NCBI GenBank assembly: GCA_902809935.1
Contig: LR778134.1
Coordinates: forward strand, 558,001 to 622,000
From: Ruminococcaceae bacterium BL-4
GTDB taxonomy: Bacteria > Bacillota > Clostridia > Oscillospirales > Acutalibacteraceae
DNA length: 64,000 nucleotides
Direction: 5' to 3'
A model generated the notes under the pieces. The model did not search any database and was not told where the DNA came from. It saw only the letters and a list, made by a program, of their open reading frames with translations. Positions 63,191-64,000 of the stretch are shown piece by piece. Both the position numbers and the translations under genes were made by a program. The first letter of the stretch is position 1, and each line of letters opens with the position of its first letter.

Positions 63191-64000
63191 AAAAGCATCG
63201 CAGTTTGATTGTCTTTTCAGTCATTCTTATCTTTTTTCTGATTTTTCTGGCCATTATTTCCCAAGGCATTCGTTTTTCTCAGACCCAACCGGAGATTCGA
63301 AAAATTTCTTTTCTTGCGGGTGGAAAAAAAGGAGAAACTTGGTCTAAAATGGAACAAGGAATTACGCAGGCGGCATCTGATTATAAAGTAGAACTCACTC
63401 CTGTTTATCTTTCCAAAGAGAATGACGCACAGGAACAAATTCAGATGCTGGAACGTGAAGTGGAAAATGGTGCAGATGCCATTGTGATTGCCCCCGTTAA
63501 TTCGAAAGACCTAGAGGAGCCAATTCGAAAAGCTTCCCATTCGATTCCGGTCGTCACGATTGATTCCGAGATTGCAGGCGCTGACGATATTCCTTATATT
63601 CACTGTGATAATACTGCCTTAGGAGAAACGTTATCCGAGCGAATGCTGAATGATCCAGCAAAAGCTGAAAAACCGATTGCACTTGTAAACCGTAATCTTT
63701 CCAGGACCAGTTGTGCTGAACGTTATCAGGGGTCTAAATCAAAGCTGCAGGAAGAAAACGTTTCCTTTGTGGAATGGGCTCTCCCCGAAGATTCTACCGA
63801 AGCTTATAATCAACTGCTTACCCTTTTGCGCGGATCATCGGTGAGCAAAGTCACTGCGTTTGACAGTGACACATCTGAACTTGTCGCCAAAGCAGAACAA
63901 GAGCTATCCCCCTCCGGCGTTACCTCTGTACAAATTTTTGGCGTCGGCTCTACTCGTCAGGTAGTCTCCTATCTGGAAGATCATGTTATTTCTGCTCTGG
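63187..64000 (+). CDS. Membrane-anchored periplasmic-type sugar-binding protein (partial, runs off right edge)
   Basis: The frame is open from a TTG at 63187, overlapping the kinase stop, to the edge; the C-terminus is missing. It begins with a basic stretch and one hydrophobic helix (about 7-25) with no lipobox cysteine, so it is probably anchored by that helix. The rest is a Peripla_BP_4-type fold (KISFLAGGKKGETW, ADAIVIAPVNSKDLEEPI, VVTIDSE). In the same operon as a YesN/YesM-type pair, it most likely presents bound sugar to the kinase, as in three-component sugar sensors. No transporter gene follows within the window. Confidence 0.85.
   Translation, partial: MKKHRSLIVFSVILIFFLIFLAIISQGIRFSQTQPEIRKISFLAGGKKGETWSKMEQGITQAASDYKVELTPVYLSKENDAQEQIQMLEREVENGADAIVIAPVNSKDLEEPIRKASHSIPVVTIDSEIAGADDIPYIHCDNTALGETLSERMLNDPAKAEKPIALVNRNLSRTSCAERYQGSKSKLQEENVSFVEWALPEDSTEAYNQLLTLLRGSSVSKVTAFDSDTSELVAKAEQELSPSGVTSVQIFGVGSTRQVVSYLEDHVISAL

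Overview
The window looks like chromosomal DNA of a low-to-mid G+C, Gram-positive anaerobe of the Clostridia, most likely Oscillospirales/Ruminococcaceae-like. The grounds are consensus sigma-A promoters, strong AGGAGG-type ribosome binding sites, many U-tailed hairpin terminators, lipoprotein sugar-binding proteins, FtsEX with an adjacent M23 peptidase, a PBSX-type terminase, DUF4358 and DUF4830 proteins and the GGGtGRT protein. This placement is inference. I saw no rRNA, tRNA, CRISPR array or insertion sequence.

Layout. 1-1.3 kb (-): the start of a prophage-like packaging module, with a short small terminase subunit and a large subunit that runs off the left edge. 1.5-8 kb: degV, a LysR regulator, and a stress operon of response regulator, sensor kinase and membrane HtrA protease whose cytosolic tail is built from seven 81-bp tandem repeats. 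8.2-12.5 kb: leucine/valine/isoleucine genes leuCD and ilvD, with a Crp-type regulator divergent from leuCD across a palindrome. 12.9-23 kb: a one-carbon/glutamate cluster (gltS, ftcD, fchA, hutD, fhs, folT and a second ftcD) next to a large SARP-type regulator. 23-30.6 kb: a ROK repressor and a polyol/sugar operon (polyol dehydrogenase, ABC importer, fructokinase).

30.9-44.5 kb (-): housekeeping genes lysS, greA, an M23 peptidase with ftsXE, a CdaR-type regulator, an RsuA-type pseudouridine synthase, a DUF4830 protein, an EF-G-like GTPase, secA and a signal-peptidase-like protein lacking its catalytic residues. 44.9-53.6 kb: an IscU-like/GGGtGRT pair, a DUF4358 lipoprotein, class II aldolase, OGG1-type glycosylase, an RlmB-type methyltransferase and a 1005-residue degenerate P-type ATPase-like membrane protein. 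53.6-64 kb: a two-gene ABC exporter and a galactose-type importer (mglBAC), followed by a YesN/YesM-type two-component pair and a membrane-anchored sugar-binding protein cut by the right edge.

How the genes work together. FtcD plus FchA can move a formimino group onto tetrahydrofolate, releasing ammonia. Fhs run in reverse can then recover ATP and formate, while GltS moves glutamate and FolT imports folate. The polyol operon fits import, oxidation to a ketose and phosphorylation. The mgl operon with the three-gene sensor fits sugar sensing and uptake.

The least explained items are the degenerate P-type ATPase-like protein, the inactive signal-peptidase homologue, the EF-G paralogue with a broken guanine-recognition motif, the repeat-bearing HtrA, the IscU-like/GGGtGRT pair, and several precise inverted repeats in leaders and intergenic gaps.
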